This document shows positions 23,481 through 36,100 of a stretch of DNA of 64,000 nucleotides, one piece after another. Within the stretch, counting starts at the first letter, position 1; each line of letters begins with the position of its first letter. The notes under the pieces are model-generated. The model had not been told where the DNA came from and did no database searches. It worked only from the letters and a program-made list of their open reading frames with translations. The stretch spans positions 1-64,000 of the forward strand of contig JBBHKE010003300.1 in NCBI GenBank assembly GCA_037447655.1. The letters run 5' to 3'. Both the position numbers and the translations under genes were made by a program. This DNA comes from Zygnema cylindricum (Eukaryota; Streptophyta; Zygnematophyceae; Zygnematales; Zygnemataceae).

Positions 23481-24060
23481 TTGCGGTTAAGGTTGTATAC
23501 ATTGAAAGTAAGGCTCGATCAAGGTAACGGGCTCAATATGGTTATATGTAAAGTGAAAAAGTTAATTTTGTAACAATATTTGGGTTTAGGATTTAGGTTT
23601 TGCTAAAATTGAATAATTGTTTTGGCCCACAGTGATATGGAATATTTAAACCATAAAATAACTATCAAGTTACAAAAAAGTTAGGATATTGTTGTGCTAT
23701 TGGGATATTGTAAGTTTAAGTCTTGTATGGTTAAATTAAATTTTAATGGTTATTTGTTAAAACTGTTTGTAACATTTGTGGTTCTTGTACAATGGTGACA
23801 AATTTGTACATGTTCTTTATGCTCTATTAATGTAACTTTTTAAGGTTTTCGGTGTGGATTGCAATTGGAATGCCTTTTTATATGAATTTATAATGTCGTG
23901 CATTGTGAAAAATCTTATGGCGATAAATTCGATGTATTAATTATGGAACGGTCAAAAGGCTTGATATAGAGCTTCAGGTCCAACTAAAATCATTGTTATA
24001 TATCTAATGGGAAACGAGGGTCCATACAATTTATTACGAAAATAATGAAGTAAAACCAGC

Positions 24061-24118
24061 ACCCCACCCCCCTCCTCCCCCTCGCTGCGTGGACCCCTTT
24101 GGGGAGGAGCGGTGGGGC
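24061..24118. repeat. GC-rich hairpin inside hAT copy 1
   Basis: CCCCACCCCCCTCCTCCCCC faces GGGGAGGAGCGGTGGGG with a short centre. The equivalent hairpin in copy 2 is at 29094-29154, and pure C/G versions sit at 15783-15841 and 62717-62773. Confidence 0.8.
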
Positions 24119-24166
24119 ATTTTATTATTTTTTGCCAACCCAACGTTGCTTCGATGTATCACTATC

Positions 24167-25700
24167 AAGCACGTGTGCATTATCGACATACTTACATTTA
24201 CCCAGGATTTCAAGACCCTTTTTCACCTTGTACGGTCACCAGTGTACGGAGATTGAGGTGTAACAAACCAAACCAGATTCGTCAATATCCAAAACAGAGC
24301 TTGACGCACTTTAGTTCACGCCTAACGGAGGCCGTACGACAAAGCTATTCCGCTTCAAAGATTACAGTTTCGTTACAATGAGTCAGTTTCAGGTAGCCCT
24401 AGTAGGGGGTACATTATGGAGTTTCCCGTAACCTTTGGGATTGTAATCTAGATTATCCTGTTAGACATCAGTAGGAATTTGGTTTTGATCCAACTGACTT
24501 TTGGTCCATTAATTACTCTAGGTCAAAGGTTGGTGTTCCCGCATCATCTAAGTGCCTTGGCACAAAATAGTGGATCTTATTTAAGCTTCCGACCGCGGAT
24601 CTAGCTGCAGTTGGGCGCATAACTTTTTACCCTGAGTGTAGTACGATTTTTTTTGTCTTATATTAGTCTAGTAACCTTTGCTCTCCGCTCATTGGCTACG
24701 TGCATTGCGTTGACCTTGTGGACCTAAAACTGGACGAAATTTGTTATATAAGGCATTTGGGGTCGAAAGAGACAAGTTGCTGTTTCAGTATCGTCTCTTG
24801 AAAAAACCCTAGAAATTCCAGCAAACCTTCTTTTGGAGAACTTTTGCCTTGTTGTTTGTGACTCTGTTGCCATCTCTAGTTTGAATTGTCTCTTGTGGAA
24901 ATCGTAATTCGGTTGGGTAGTTCGACATTATCCATCTTTTTGGGCGATTTGAGATTTTCGCTGTTTGAAAACGCGAAGAGTCTGGTCGGTTCCGTTCCCC
25001 GAAATCTGAGGGGTGAAGGAGGATGGCAACAATTTTTTCGCTATTTCGAACAACAAAACCCTAAAAAAATAAGCATTCTAAGAAAGTAAGTAGATGGCAG
25101 GAAAGCGATGACGTGGGCGACGTGGAATCCATGGCGGTGAAAAAGGGAGCGAGACTTTCACAGATCCCATTTGAAAAATTGGAGAGATTTTCCGAATGGC
25201 GGCGCAGTCAAGATGGCGGTGGTTGTCAGATTCCAAAGGGAACAAACAAAAAAAAAGACCGGTTGTGATTGGAAAAAGAATGAGTGACTGTGATCGGACA
25301 AAGAATGAGTGACTGTGATTGGTAAAAAAATACTACACTTTGTGCGGTCTGCCCGCATTTGGCGTTTTCTCACGACATATATCACCCACGCCAAATGATG
25401 TATATTTACTCTATTTTTGTCAATATGGTTACTCTATTTCTTGTGCCATCGTGGTAAAAAACCCATATTACAGTTAAAAGTTACTCCTTTCAAGGGTCAT
25501 TTTGGTAAGTCTGGTTTATTTAGAATTAATATTTACGCTAAAATAGACCCGATCCTATATTAAAATACATTTTTAATGAAATTGCTACGAAGTTCCCTAT
25601 TCTAACTGAATACGCGGAACGTCGAACAACTGTTACAAAATTATTACGGAAATAAAGGCAAACATGTATTTTCGTCGTTGTACTATAAACCTCTGGCATG
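24167..25700. other. Spacer between hAT copies with a promoter-like block
   Basis: A TATATAAGG box (24745-24753) is followed 50 bp later by a telo-box AAACCCTAG (24804-24812) and then an open stretch (24886-25089, 67 codons) ending near a GTAAGT donor at 25086. This could be the 5' end of a small gene or an LTR, but no domain is recognisable. A tandem GACTGTGATTGG-AAAGAATGAGT pair lies at 25262-25328. Confidence 0.35.
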
Positions 25701-25707
25701 GATATTA

Positions 25708-25915
25708 AGGTAAGTGTTCACACTGACGACGATACTGTCGACGGACGAGAGTTATGCGAACAGCTTTTTTTCGATATGATTGAGTCTTTTTGTTTAGTGC
25801 GATTTCACGTGTGAGCGTGACTCTTTTAAATCATTAAATTTATCTTTTTACTTAAAAAGTACAATTTTGCACGGTCGGACGTCGTCCGTATTCCACACTA
25901 TTTAAAACGAACCTA
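25708..25915. repeat. Dispersed repeat, copy 2 (matches 4135-4330)
   Basis: GTTCACACTGACGACGATAC through CGGACGTCGTCCGTATTCCA repeats the sequence near 4140-4315 with a few indels. Confidence 0.7.
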
Positions 25916-26069
25916 TATTAGAATGTTGTTACGCTAATTAAAACATACCTAAATTAGAATAATGAAAAAATTAGAATCGTTTACTCTATTTGATGTGATA
26001 GAGTCGAAATTTCGAGCGACCGAATTAGAGTAATTTACTCTAATTACGATGCGCGGTGTAGTGTACTGG

Positions 26070-26272
26070 TACACTGCCAATCGCTATTAGAGTGTATAAC
26101 GCTAATTCAGTGCCCCTAAATTTTGACCCCAAAACCTGAAATATAATTAATAACGCTATTTAAAGTACGTGGACCATATTCTGCCACGTCTCAGGCACTA
26201 AATTATAATCAATAACGCTAATTTTTTTTTGAAGCTATTTCATCCTTGACTCTAATAGCGATTGGCGGTGTA
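26070..26272. mobile_element. MITE family A, 203 bp copy
   Basis: The left end is TACACTGCCAATCGCTATTA and the right end is CTAATAGCGATTGGCGGTGTA. It has the same length as the copies at 2274 and 61541, and the core GTGGACCATATTCTGCCACG is kept. It abuts hAT copy 2, whose end begins at 26271-26273. Confidence 0.85.
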
Positions 26273-29200
26273 CTGTGTTGTCTCGAAATAAAGAAGATTC
26301 TATTTCCAAAAACGCAATGGTTTAACCATGAAGGTACAAAACATGACTAGCATGTAAAATTGTCGACGACCATCGAAGGTAAGAGATTAAAATCCAACAA
26401 ACGCCAATTCCAAAGAATACCCTGAAACTAAAAACTAGAAAAACAAATAGAAAAGGAAATAAACAGCCATAAGCGCACAAAAAACTACTTACCACGATTG
26501 CAAAATAAAAAGTGGGCCTTAGGCACTAAGCCTGTGATAGGTAACAACTAAGACTATCTTATATAACCAACGGGTGGCGTGGTGGTAACTGTCACTGTTT
26601 GGACAATATTTCACCACCCTGCTCTATCGGATAAGGGTCGAAGCTTGGAAACCCTGAAGGGCAACCGTGGTACATTGGCGGTTTAAAGCCTATTAGAGGG
26701 TTGGGGGAGGGACGCCAAATCCTCTAACTTCAAAATATCGCAATCGCCTAAAAACTTGTCGAACAAGGAGTCCAAGGTCCAAAGGAACTCCAAAGCAAAT
26801 GGTATGAAGTTGACTGTTAGATCTTGGTGCGCTTAGTCGAGTACTTTGGATGTGGCCACGTCTCGAGTCGCGACACCAATGTCTCATACTACAAGTGCGA
26901 ACACAAGTGATCCCAAATGATATGTGAAAACTACTTCACTCACTATCGCTCCATGCAAAAACACAAGGTCCACGTTAGGGTCGAGTATACCTCTATGTTG
27001 AGAGCGTGGTCGGAGTATATGTGACCCTATGCGTTTTATCGTCTACTTTACTTTGTTACCTACTATATTTGTTACGTCTCAAACTATGTTTTGTGTTGTA
27101 GCCGATAACAAATCGACACCTTGCTCTATGTTTACTACAAGCGCAATTAGGCGAATGGGAGGAAGGTTGTAACAAGACAAAAGGTACACGGACCGCAAAA
27201 AAACCACGAGGAGAAAAGAAGTGAAGCGAGGCCTAATAATGTATAGGACAAGTTATAAAATAGGAAGCATTTTAAACATGTTTTTTAGTTTGACGATGAC
27301 TAATTTATCGACGAGATCTCAGTCCCCCCATGAACGACTTTGGGATACTACGGAAGAGAAAGAAAGAGTTGTGTCTTAAGCCTCATTCGATAAATGCGAT
27401 AAAATATAAAACTTCAATTTTTGAAATAGCAATAAACCTCCATCAATGTTAGAGAGCACATAAGCTAAAACATGAGTGTCGTGCACAATACACATTGTAG
27501 TGATGATAGATACAAACAAGGTCAAACTTTGTAAGTGAGCGGATTGGCGCAATGGAGACCTTGGGATGCCAACCGAGACTAACAACAAAGGTAGGAAAAA
27601 CAATATGTTTACGAACGCGTGATTAATACTAATGATCGGTGTGGAATGTAAAGGAAAGCTTGCGGCTAGGGACATGTAAACTATGTTTTTTCATTATGTC
27701 TCGTTGACAACAAGAGGTTAGGTTTTAACTTTAATAGTATACTCTCCTACATTAAAATGCTTTGGAATATGCCATTGGAAATAAATTTGCCAATCGGTTA
27801 CATCCATGGTCTCGCTTTCTTGAACACAATCTCCCTCCGCAAAGCTAACCTGTCCAAACATTATGATCCACATATAAGAAGAGAAGCAAAAACTGTCAAA
27901 TTAAAATCCAAATAAAAAATCAATCTAGATTCATCAAATATTACACGTTGCATTTGCTTGAACCACTTGAAATAAACCATCGAACAAGTGTTGAGGCCAA
28001 AGGAAAAGTGGTAATATTAAAGCATCACTTGCCTCTTTCCTTGAATCATTAAATGGACTCAAAGCCTTAATAGCTGAAGAAATCACAATTGATCGTTTAC
28101 TTTGCTACTCTTAACCATCGTGACCAAACCAATACAATAAAAATAATGCACCACACTAGTTATTGTGCACTTTTCTAAACGTACGTTATTTATAATGGTT
28201 AATACTAAATTTTTGTAAGAACTAATTTCACCCATGTAGAAGTTTGGTCCGCACGTTTAGGTCAACCGCACTATTTTTGAAAACAAACCATTCCTTATAA
28301 GTGAGGTAACATCAAATTAATAAACGATGCTTCCTCTCACCGTTAGCCCCATATAATTTTTTTCACAGATCCAAAGGATCTATGGATTCCTTGAACCATA
28401 TGGGTGTTCCGATTCCAAAATATTGTCTATTGGCATTGGCACCACCACAACTCGCATAAATAAGGTCAATCCGGGGCGGTACACCTCTTTTTCTATTGCT
28501 AAGTCGGGCATTTGCGGTTAAGGTTATATACATTGAAAGTAAGGTTCGATCAAGGTAACGGGCTCAATATGATTATAGGTAAAGTGAAAGAAGTTAATTT
28601 GATAACAATATTTGGGTTTAGGATTTGGGAAGAGCAAAAATTGAATAAATGTTTTGCTTCACAGTGATATGGTATATTTAAACCATAATACCACTCTCAA
28701 TTTACAAAAAAAGTTAGGATATTGTTGTGCCATTGGGACATTGTAAATTTAAGTTTTGTATGGTTAAGTGAAATTTTAATGGTTATTTGTTAAAATTGTT
28801 TGTAATAGTTGTGGTTCTTGTACTGTGATGATAAATTTGTACATGTTCTTCATGTTGTATTAATGTAACTTTTTAAGGTTTCCGGTGTGGATTGCAATTG
28901 GAATGCCTTTTTATATTAATTTATAATGTCGTGTATCGTGAAAAATCTTATGGCGATAAATTCGATATATATAATATGAAACGGTAAAAGGGCTTGATAT
29001 AAAGCTTCAAGTCCAACAAAAATCATTGTTATATATCTATTGGGAAACGGGGGTCCATACAATTTATTACAAAAATAATGAAGTAAAACCAACACCTCAC
29101 CTCCCTCCTCACCCTCGTAGCGTGGACCTCCTTAGGGAGGAGCGGTGGGGCATTTTTTTTTTTTTGCGAACCCAACATCGCTTCGATGCATCACAATATA

Positions 29201-29332
29201 AAGATATCGGCATATCAACGCGATATATTGGTAAAATATTGCGATATTGAGCTTATCGATACATCGATTGTCGAGTACCTTAAAACATACACATATCAAA
29301 TGTCGGCAATGGGCTCTCGGTATATAACACTA
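26273..29332 (-). mobile_element. hAT transposon copy 2, both ends present
   Basis: About 3.06 kb. The minus-strand 5' terminus at 29332 reads TAGTGTTATATACCGAGAGC, then CCATTGCCGACATTTGATATG, matching termini at 16032 and 62943. The 3' terminus near 26271 reads TACTGTGTTGTCTCG on the plus strand. Subterminal GATAT(A/C)G words are frequent. An 8-bp target duplication was not found, perhaps because the 3' end is inserted at or deleted into the MITE. The transposase region (about 27960-28512) carries several stops, including one before the DVTS counterpart of the SIDVAS motif. Confidence 0.75.
27960..28512 (-). pseudogene. hAT transposase relic in copy 2
   Basis: Homologous to 22925-23480. MGLTVRGSIVY is followed by a stop codon, then FDVTSL. 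The rest drifts between frames. Like copy 1, this cannot encode an active transposase. Confidence 0.5.
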
Positions 29333-29795
29333 TGAATTAAACAATATTCGGTTTTTCTATCGCGATAATTTCGATAACCTATATTATAGGATATCGAGCA
29401 CTATTATGGTCGATAATTATCGGTTTGGGGTGTTTGTCCGTTCAAGAAACACATAATGATGGTACGGACATAAAGTGTAAAATGAGTACGGAGATATCGC
29501 TAATAGGGTGGGGAGTTTTCACAATCCAATTATTCCAAAGTACAAAGTTATTATCGATAGTTATCGGCATGAGATACATCGGTGATTGATTTCAATATTT
29601 TATAAATTTTCCTTCACAAAAATATCGAGCTAATATATCATTTATTGGTAGGTAAAAAAAAGTACATATTGGACATTAGTAAATGGTTGCCGATACGTAA
29701 CAATGTAAAGTCCCTAAGATTACATGAAAGATTACAAATTCACATATCCTGTTTTTTTTTAGGGATATCCTTTTGGTACACTACCGTTTTTTAGA
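29333..29795. other. Intergenic, no gene seen
   Basis: Rich in TCGATAA, CGATATC and ATCGGCA words like hAT subterminal regions, so probably decayed hAT DNA, but no terminus was found. Confidence 0.4.
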
Positions 29796-29799
29796 GAAA

Positions 29800-30700
29800 G
29801 ACCCCATGTGTCTAATTAGGGGTTTCTTTATGTCGTTTTCCTTTAAAACATAACGCAACACTGGTAGAGTTGCAAACGTACGAAGAAATCTGCAAATTGT
29901 AGAGTACAATTTGCATCATCTTTGAACTTAGTATGTACAAAAAGTTGTCGCATTGTGTTTGTTCGATCCACTTTCACGTCATCGTCAAAACTATCTTAAA
30001 ACACATCGGTGATATGTTTTCAATAAATTAAAACCGCTTTCAAAAATTGTAAAATATATTCTCACGTTTGAAAAGTTTTCAAAAGTTTTTGACGACGAAA
30101 AAAAATACAAGTTTGTTTGTTTTTGTCCGCTTACATCTTGTGCGGTTTTTTTTATCGCATGGGTCTTAAGGTTGCAATGCCATTTCACGAAAAGGTGAAA
30201 AATCCGCGAAGGTGCCATTGCAGCTTGCGCCTCTCTCACCCTTCTCACATTTCCTCTCCTTCACTTCAAATTTCAATACTTCACGACACCAACGGAGGAA
30301 GCACAATGTTGAGGGCGCTTGCACGTGCAAGAACCAAGTCACACTATGAAAAATCCAACAAATGCGCCCAAAAAAAGTTTTGTTTTTTGCAAAGGCCTCA
30401 TTAATTTTATGTCAATTTTTGGCGACCGGATAGGAGAGGCAACACAAAAGGCCAAAAGCAACTTGTTTAGCCATGGCTGTAACGTTGTACGTTTACCATG
30501 TCACGCAAAGACATGTGACGTACCAAAACATTTAAAAAAATACAATGTGTCTTGCGACGCTCCAATTTTTTTCGAAAAATACCGTGCGTTAAGATAGGTT
30601 GTAGACGTTGACAGCCGTCACGGGGATTGTCAATATATACAATCGTCACACCATTAAGTAACAATTTCGTTGCTACACATTCGGACACTCGAAAACCGGG
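29800..30700 (-). mobile_element. Harbinger-like element, reversed diverged copy
   Basis: Its reverse complement follows 3198-3981: GACGACGAAAAAAA-TACA then TTTGTTTGTTTTTGTCCGC, the TTTCACG(A/C)AAAG block and the GTCACGG...GTCAATATATACAATCGTCAC end. The terminal CCCCATGTG near 29800 is recognisable; the other end is blurred. Confidence 0.6.
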
Positions 30701-32860
30701 TATGGAGAATTTGCGCTAAATTACAAAGTTCACTAATTTACAATTACCTAGGGCCAGACCGTTAATGTAAGGTCGGGTTTAAATATTAGCTAACTCAATT
30801 TTTTTGCCAGAGTTTGTCCGTGTGAGACTATTTGACAGCAGCGATGTCCAGCCATGTTATTCTCTCTCTATCTCTCATAGAGCATACGGCTGCAAGACTA
30901 TTTGACAGAAAACTATGGCTTTCTCTCTCTATCTCTCAAAGAGAATTCGGCTGCACAATAACAAAGGTCAAACCATATAACATTCAGCATGGCACGACAC
31001 AACATGTTAATAATTTAAAAAGAAACATTCACATTGAACCAAAAAAGAAATACATATATCTCTTTCATCTATCTTTACCCTTTATATTCTTCCCCTACAT
31101 TGAAGTTGATAATGTCTTCATCCGAATCCTCTTCCCCTACCTCTCCTTCCTCTTCTTCCTATGCTATCATGTTCTCTTCATAGCTGACATCCCTAGTATA
31201 CTTCCGTGGCGTTTGAATGGCGGCTTCCTTTGAAAGAAAAACGAGAAGGTGTTCGTACAGATTTCAAACTTACCGCGCGCAAATAGTGTAACCATGCAAA
31301 CGTCTCTTTTCGTAAATGTCCGTACATTTTCGATAAAATTCCGTACATTTTCGATAAATTTCTGTACATTTCCCTGAAATTGTTGTTCAGTTTACGGAAC
31401 ATAAAGTACTAAAAAGTGCAACGTGTCTTTTCGTCAATGTCCGTACATTCTTGTTTAAAACCGTACTTTACCGTAAATGTTTCGTTCAGTTTACCGGGCA
31501 GAAAGTATTCCGCGTTTTTTTGCGATTTTTTCATAGTTCAAAAGTAGGCGTTTTTATGGTAGGCCTTTGGTCGGCGCCTTTATAGTAAGTTGTGTTATGG
31601 GTTTTTCATGTGATCTTCTTAGATCGCTACTTTGACCAGCGACCGTCCGATCCTCTGAATCTAACATTGTAAATACATTTTTTTGTTATGAATGTTTTAG
31701 TTGGTCTAATATTTTGTCCGAATGTTTAATTGGTCCGAATAGGTCCGAATACAACATGGGTCTTAAGGTCATATTTTATGTTTTGCATACAATAAGTATA
31801 TTGTATGGGCCTACTTTCACCTAGTTTTGAACTATGGATTTTTTCAAAAGTCAATTATACGTGGAAATCGGGAAAAATGAAAAAAATGCACGATTTGAAC
31901 AACAACGGCGACAAGGAAACCTGCGCATTTCCGCAGTCTGAAATTAAATTATCATAGTTGTTCACGACGATTAGTGCAAACGTACCAATCGTGACGAAGA
32001 ACAAATCGTCAAAAATCGTTAATGAATTTCCTTCCGTACTATTCCGTACATGAAAAAAAAAGCTAATACATATAGCGTTGTTTGCAATTTTTTCCCGTTA
32101 AATGAGCGCAAAAATATTTAAAATTATTTAATTACATACCACACCCCATGACGGTATCGAATTATTTTATCAACTGGTAGTGGAGACATCGAAAATAGGT
32201 TATACCACATATGTGGCTTATCCGAGTTCGAACATCCGCAAATGTAAACTTTTATCAAATTCCGTCTGTCTGAGCCTATTCGACAGGCAGAAATTTTCAA
32301 TATTCCATGGCGGCTTCGTTAAAAAAAAACTGAAGAAGACGCCCGTACAATTTTCAAACTTACCGCGCGAAATTAGTGTGACGTTCAACGTCTCTTTTCG
32401 AAAATGTCCGTACATTTTCGATGAAATAACGTACAATTCCGTGATATTCATGTTCAGTTCATTGAACAGAAAGTACCATTAACTACGACGTATCTTTTCC
32501 TGGAATTCCTTAAATGCGCAGTTACCGTAATTTGTTTACAGGTTCCCGTAAATTCGCAGTTTCAGTTTATAGTAGACTTTTTTTTGCTATTTTTTCAAAA
32601 GTCACGAATTATTCGTTTCAATCGTAAAAATTGAAAAAATAGCGCGATTTGAACAACTATGTAAATTATGGAATTTCCAGAAGCAGTCGCACTTTTATAT
32701 GCATTCATCATTCATGTTAATTGTTCTCTTGTACCTTTAGGCATCTGAAAGTCATGTGCATCAGATAGAGTTCCTCCTCACATGGGACTGTAGGACGCCA
32801 ATACAGTATTCAAAATAATGAACGCGCAAGTAACGATTCACATAGGCACACTTTGAAAAG
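30701..32860. other. Repeat-rich region upstream of the helicase gene
   Basis: It holds a tandem pair of about 65 bp (30827-30893, 30896-30960; TTTCTCTCTCTATCTCTCA). It also has a direct pair around GTCCGTACATTTTCGAT(A/G)AAAT (31280-31400 and 32340-32470) and the dispersed repeat at 31531-31830 shared with 10180-10490. No gene was recognised. Confidence 0.6.
31531..31830. repeat. Dispersed repeat shared with 10180-10490
   Basis: Same orientation as the first copy: AAAAGTAGGCGTTTTTATGG at the left, CATACAATAAGTATATTGTA near the right. It differs by scattered substitutions. Confidence 0.75.
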
Positions 32861-33016
32861 TACACCGTAAAATCAGCGCTAAATTCCAAAATAACGTTTC
32901 AAAATATCGGTTACATGGGGACACGCCCTAAGAATTATGGATTGTATTTCGGGTTTTTTTTTTGAAAAAAGGGCACCGATTTGGCGTTATATACTCTAAT
33001 AGCGATTGACGGTGTA
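32861..33016. mobile_element. MITE 100 bp upstream of the helicase start codon
   Basis: TACACCGTAAAATCAGCGCT at the left and CTAATAGCGATTGACGGTGTA at the right define a 156-bp member of the TACACCG family. It ends 102 bp before the start codon at 33119, so it lies in the promoter or 5' UTR of the helicase gene. Confidence 0.75.
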
Positions 33017-33118
33017 CTGTACAGGACTGTACTGAATCTGTACAGTCTGTCCTGTATTCTGTGTAGCGATTGAAGTATTTGCGTCGTTAGTCTCTCTTCC
33101 TTCTGTCTACTGAGCGCC

Positions 33119-36100
33119 ATGGATAGGGGACGTGGCCGCGGGTTTGGACGCGGAAGGGGACAGATGGCAGCTGGCATGAGGCCAGTAACAGAGGAGAGTC
33201 GCATAAGTATCGCGGACACACTGGATCGTTTCAGAGAAAGTCCAGATGCAGGTGGATGTTTCTTCTTTTTCATCTCCTAAGTTGTCTTTCCGGTGCTCCA
33301 ATTTGTATCCTGGAATAACTTAACGGCAAACAGATGAATGTTTAGGTCTAGATCGTTTGTAGGTTTTTGTTCATATCAATGTATCTGTACGAATGGGTAA
33401 TGATTTCAATGAACATATTCTTTATCTTAACAAACTTCATATTCAAAATCTGTTTGAACATTTACTGTTAGGCTTGAGCTTCTTAAATTTTGAACTGGCC
33501 TGATGTATCTTTTTCAGGTTCTGTTGTCTGGTAAATTGGGAAATTTGACAAGTCTTATTCAATTTATGTTTATCATTATCCTGATTTTTGCCGAAATAGT
33601 AACAGAATTTGCATTGCTTGGAATTGTTTACCAGAAATGACATTTGAAGCTGGTTTGTCAAACCATGACCGGGCGATTGTGCATGACCTTTGCAAAAAAC
33701 ACGGGCTCGTCTCCAAGAGTCAGGGGTACGTATATTATTATGTGCTTTTGATTAGGGCAATCCTTAGTTAGCAGGAGGAGCTAGGACAATTTTTTGAATT
33801 CATTTGGTCAGGTGCTATGGAGATATTATTGGCAGATAGTATTTCCGAGATCTTTCCTTTATTTTACAGGTTAATCTTGAGGGCATATAGTAGAATCTGC
33901 TATTGTCTCTGTACTTTTCTGGCTACCTATACAAACCAACTTGTCTAACTAAATGTAACATATTCTTTAATAAGCTAGTATTTTCGTTTCAATAGAACTG
34001 CATCTCACTTCACAAAGCAAGACATAAGCAAAACATCAGCAAATCCATTCCTCAAGTCGCAAAATTAGTTCACAATATTAATTCACGAAATCAATTCCCA
34101 AATTTATTTTACTGCGATCTTTTATGATTTTTGCTCGCAGCAAAGGTGATGAAAGGCGTGTAACCGTATCAAAGCCTCGCGATCATCTGACGCAAACCTC
34201 TACTGGCACGGCTTTATCTTTTACACCTGAATCGCAAGTGGCTATATATGAGCTTATGGTGCATTTTCCACCAACAGAGCTGGAGTTAACCTCAGCTCTT
34301 GGAGAAGGAGGAGACAAGTCGGACGTGATCACACCATTGCCTAATCGGGCCAAGCCTAAGCAGTTTCGCATGCGGTCGAGTGAAACTGGCAAACAAGCTT
34401 TGGCTCTCGCTTCACGACTTCAAAAAATGCCAGCCCTTCAGCAGGTTGGCTCACTAATAAGCCTTAAATTTTGCATTCTTACTTCAGTTCAACGTGCATC
34501 ATTTCTGAAGAAACACAAAGATGTTTGCCAACTGTTATATGGAAGGGCAAATAATCCTACCACATAATTTGTTCTTTCTATTCCGATTCTTTTAAGCACA
34601 GCCATTTCTGGACTTTTTGCATTTAACTTATTTTACTCATCTGTGCGTACAATTTGCTGAGCGTGTTGTGTCCTTTATCCAGAACATGCTTAGCATGTTT
34701 ACTTCCTGACACATATGCATTGATGGCTCTTGGTTACTGGCGTCAGATTGCGGAGGACAGGTCAAAATTACCAATTGCCTGCTATCGTGAAACAATCAAC
34801 AAAACCATAGATGAAAACCAGGTAAGAATACAGCTTACAAGTCTTTGGCTGCTTGTGATATTCACATTTGGACCTGCTGCAGTTTCGAGAAACCCACCTG
34901 TTTTTGCCCGACTTGCTGGCTTTTTTCTGAATCTTCAAAGTGGGCATACATGTCATTTCTTGACATTCATCCTTGTAAAAATGCTTTGAACCGTTTCAAG
35001 AAGTTGAAGAGTATTGGAAACAATGTTGGTACATTGTGGATAGAGGAAAGATAGGGTTCGGGATTATCAAGTTTTTTTCTGTTTCTATAGCTGTGTTCTC
35101 GTCTCTGCTTTGAGTAGAACTTCGCTACTGGCGAAACAACCCCTATCTTTACTGGAGAGGAAAGTCTAAACATTTTTTTCTCATTAATTGCATCAAGTAC
35201 TACACCGCCCATTTCTAGTATAGTAACAACACAAGTTCGGTTGTGACTACTGAAAATCATAAAGTAGTGTTAATAACACTGTGTAAGGGAATGGACCACA
35301 ATCCGCCTCGTCTCCCTATACTAATTAAGTAATATACATTTTAACTTCGCATTTTCTCTAATAATCCTTTTACTCCAATGATGATACCTGGTGTAGTTGC
35401 GGTGGAAGAGGAGATTGAGAGCATCACCCAATGAATTCATTTTGCAGTTGGACCTCCATAATGAACACGGGCTTTTTTTTGATGCAGACTGAAGCACGGC
35501 GTAGTATTCCTTAGGGTTTGCCTTCTATTTCCTGCAACTTCTGAACCATAATGATCTGTAGGACTTTTTCACATGAATACAACTCCAGAAAATTCTAGCA
35601 AAAGCTTTGGTTGTGGCTGTGCTTGTGGTGTTGGCTTTTTCCAAGTATTTTGTGACCTTTCCCTTCAGTGGATCATTCATTTCTGTGAGTAGAGCACAGA
35701 ATCAAGAAATTTTAAACACGAAACATCTCCTTGATGAATGCACCCGAATATTAGAATACCTTAATCGTCAGATTTGGAAAAAATATTCTGATACCTGATA
35801 CGTCGCGACAACGAAATGGTGACATCGTCGATAGAAGAAAAATATTCAAAACATGGTCTCAGCGCTTGTACAAAATCACGGGTGACTTGTACTATGGAGT
35901 ATACATATATAATCATACCTGATTGACTCCAACTTGCAATCTGTGTGCCATATGGTGAAAATGTTTAAAAAAAGTTTCTTGATTTTTTACGTGTACGCAA
36001 AACATGCAGACACGGGTAATAAAGTACAAACACTGAATTTGTACGGTCAGTTATTCCCAATAATCGCGATGTCAATTATTATCGGCAAATTTGATGATGA

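Larger units (their letters stand above)
21229..24166 (-). mobile_element. hAT transposon copy 1 (5'-truncated)
   Basis: It is colinear with 26273-29332 over nearly its whole length, with many substitutions and small indels. The minus strand is the coding sense, from the decayed transposase. Its 3' end is near TACTGTATCGTCTCG at 21227. At about 24166 similarity to copy 2 stops, about 170 bp short of the TAGTGTT terminus. A GC-rich hairpin (about 24061-24118, CCCCACC...GGTGGGG) is retained. Confidence 0.75.

Noticed and set aside
21229-29332. The two 3 kb copies as LTRs of one retrotransposon
   Set aside because: The repeats carry the hAT motifs themselves and TAGTGTT termini, and the DNA between them has no reverse transcriptase or integrase.
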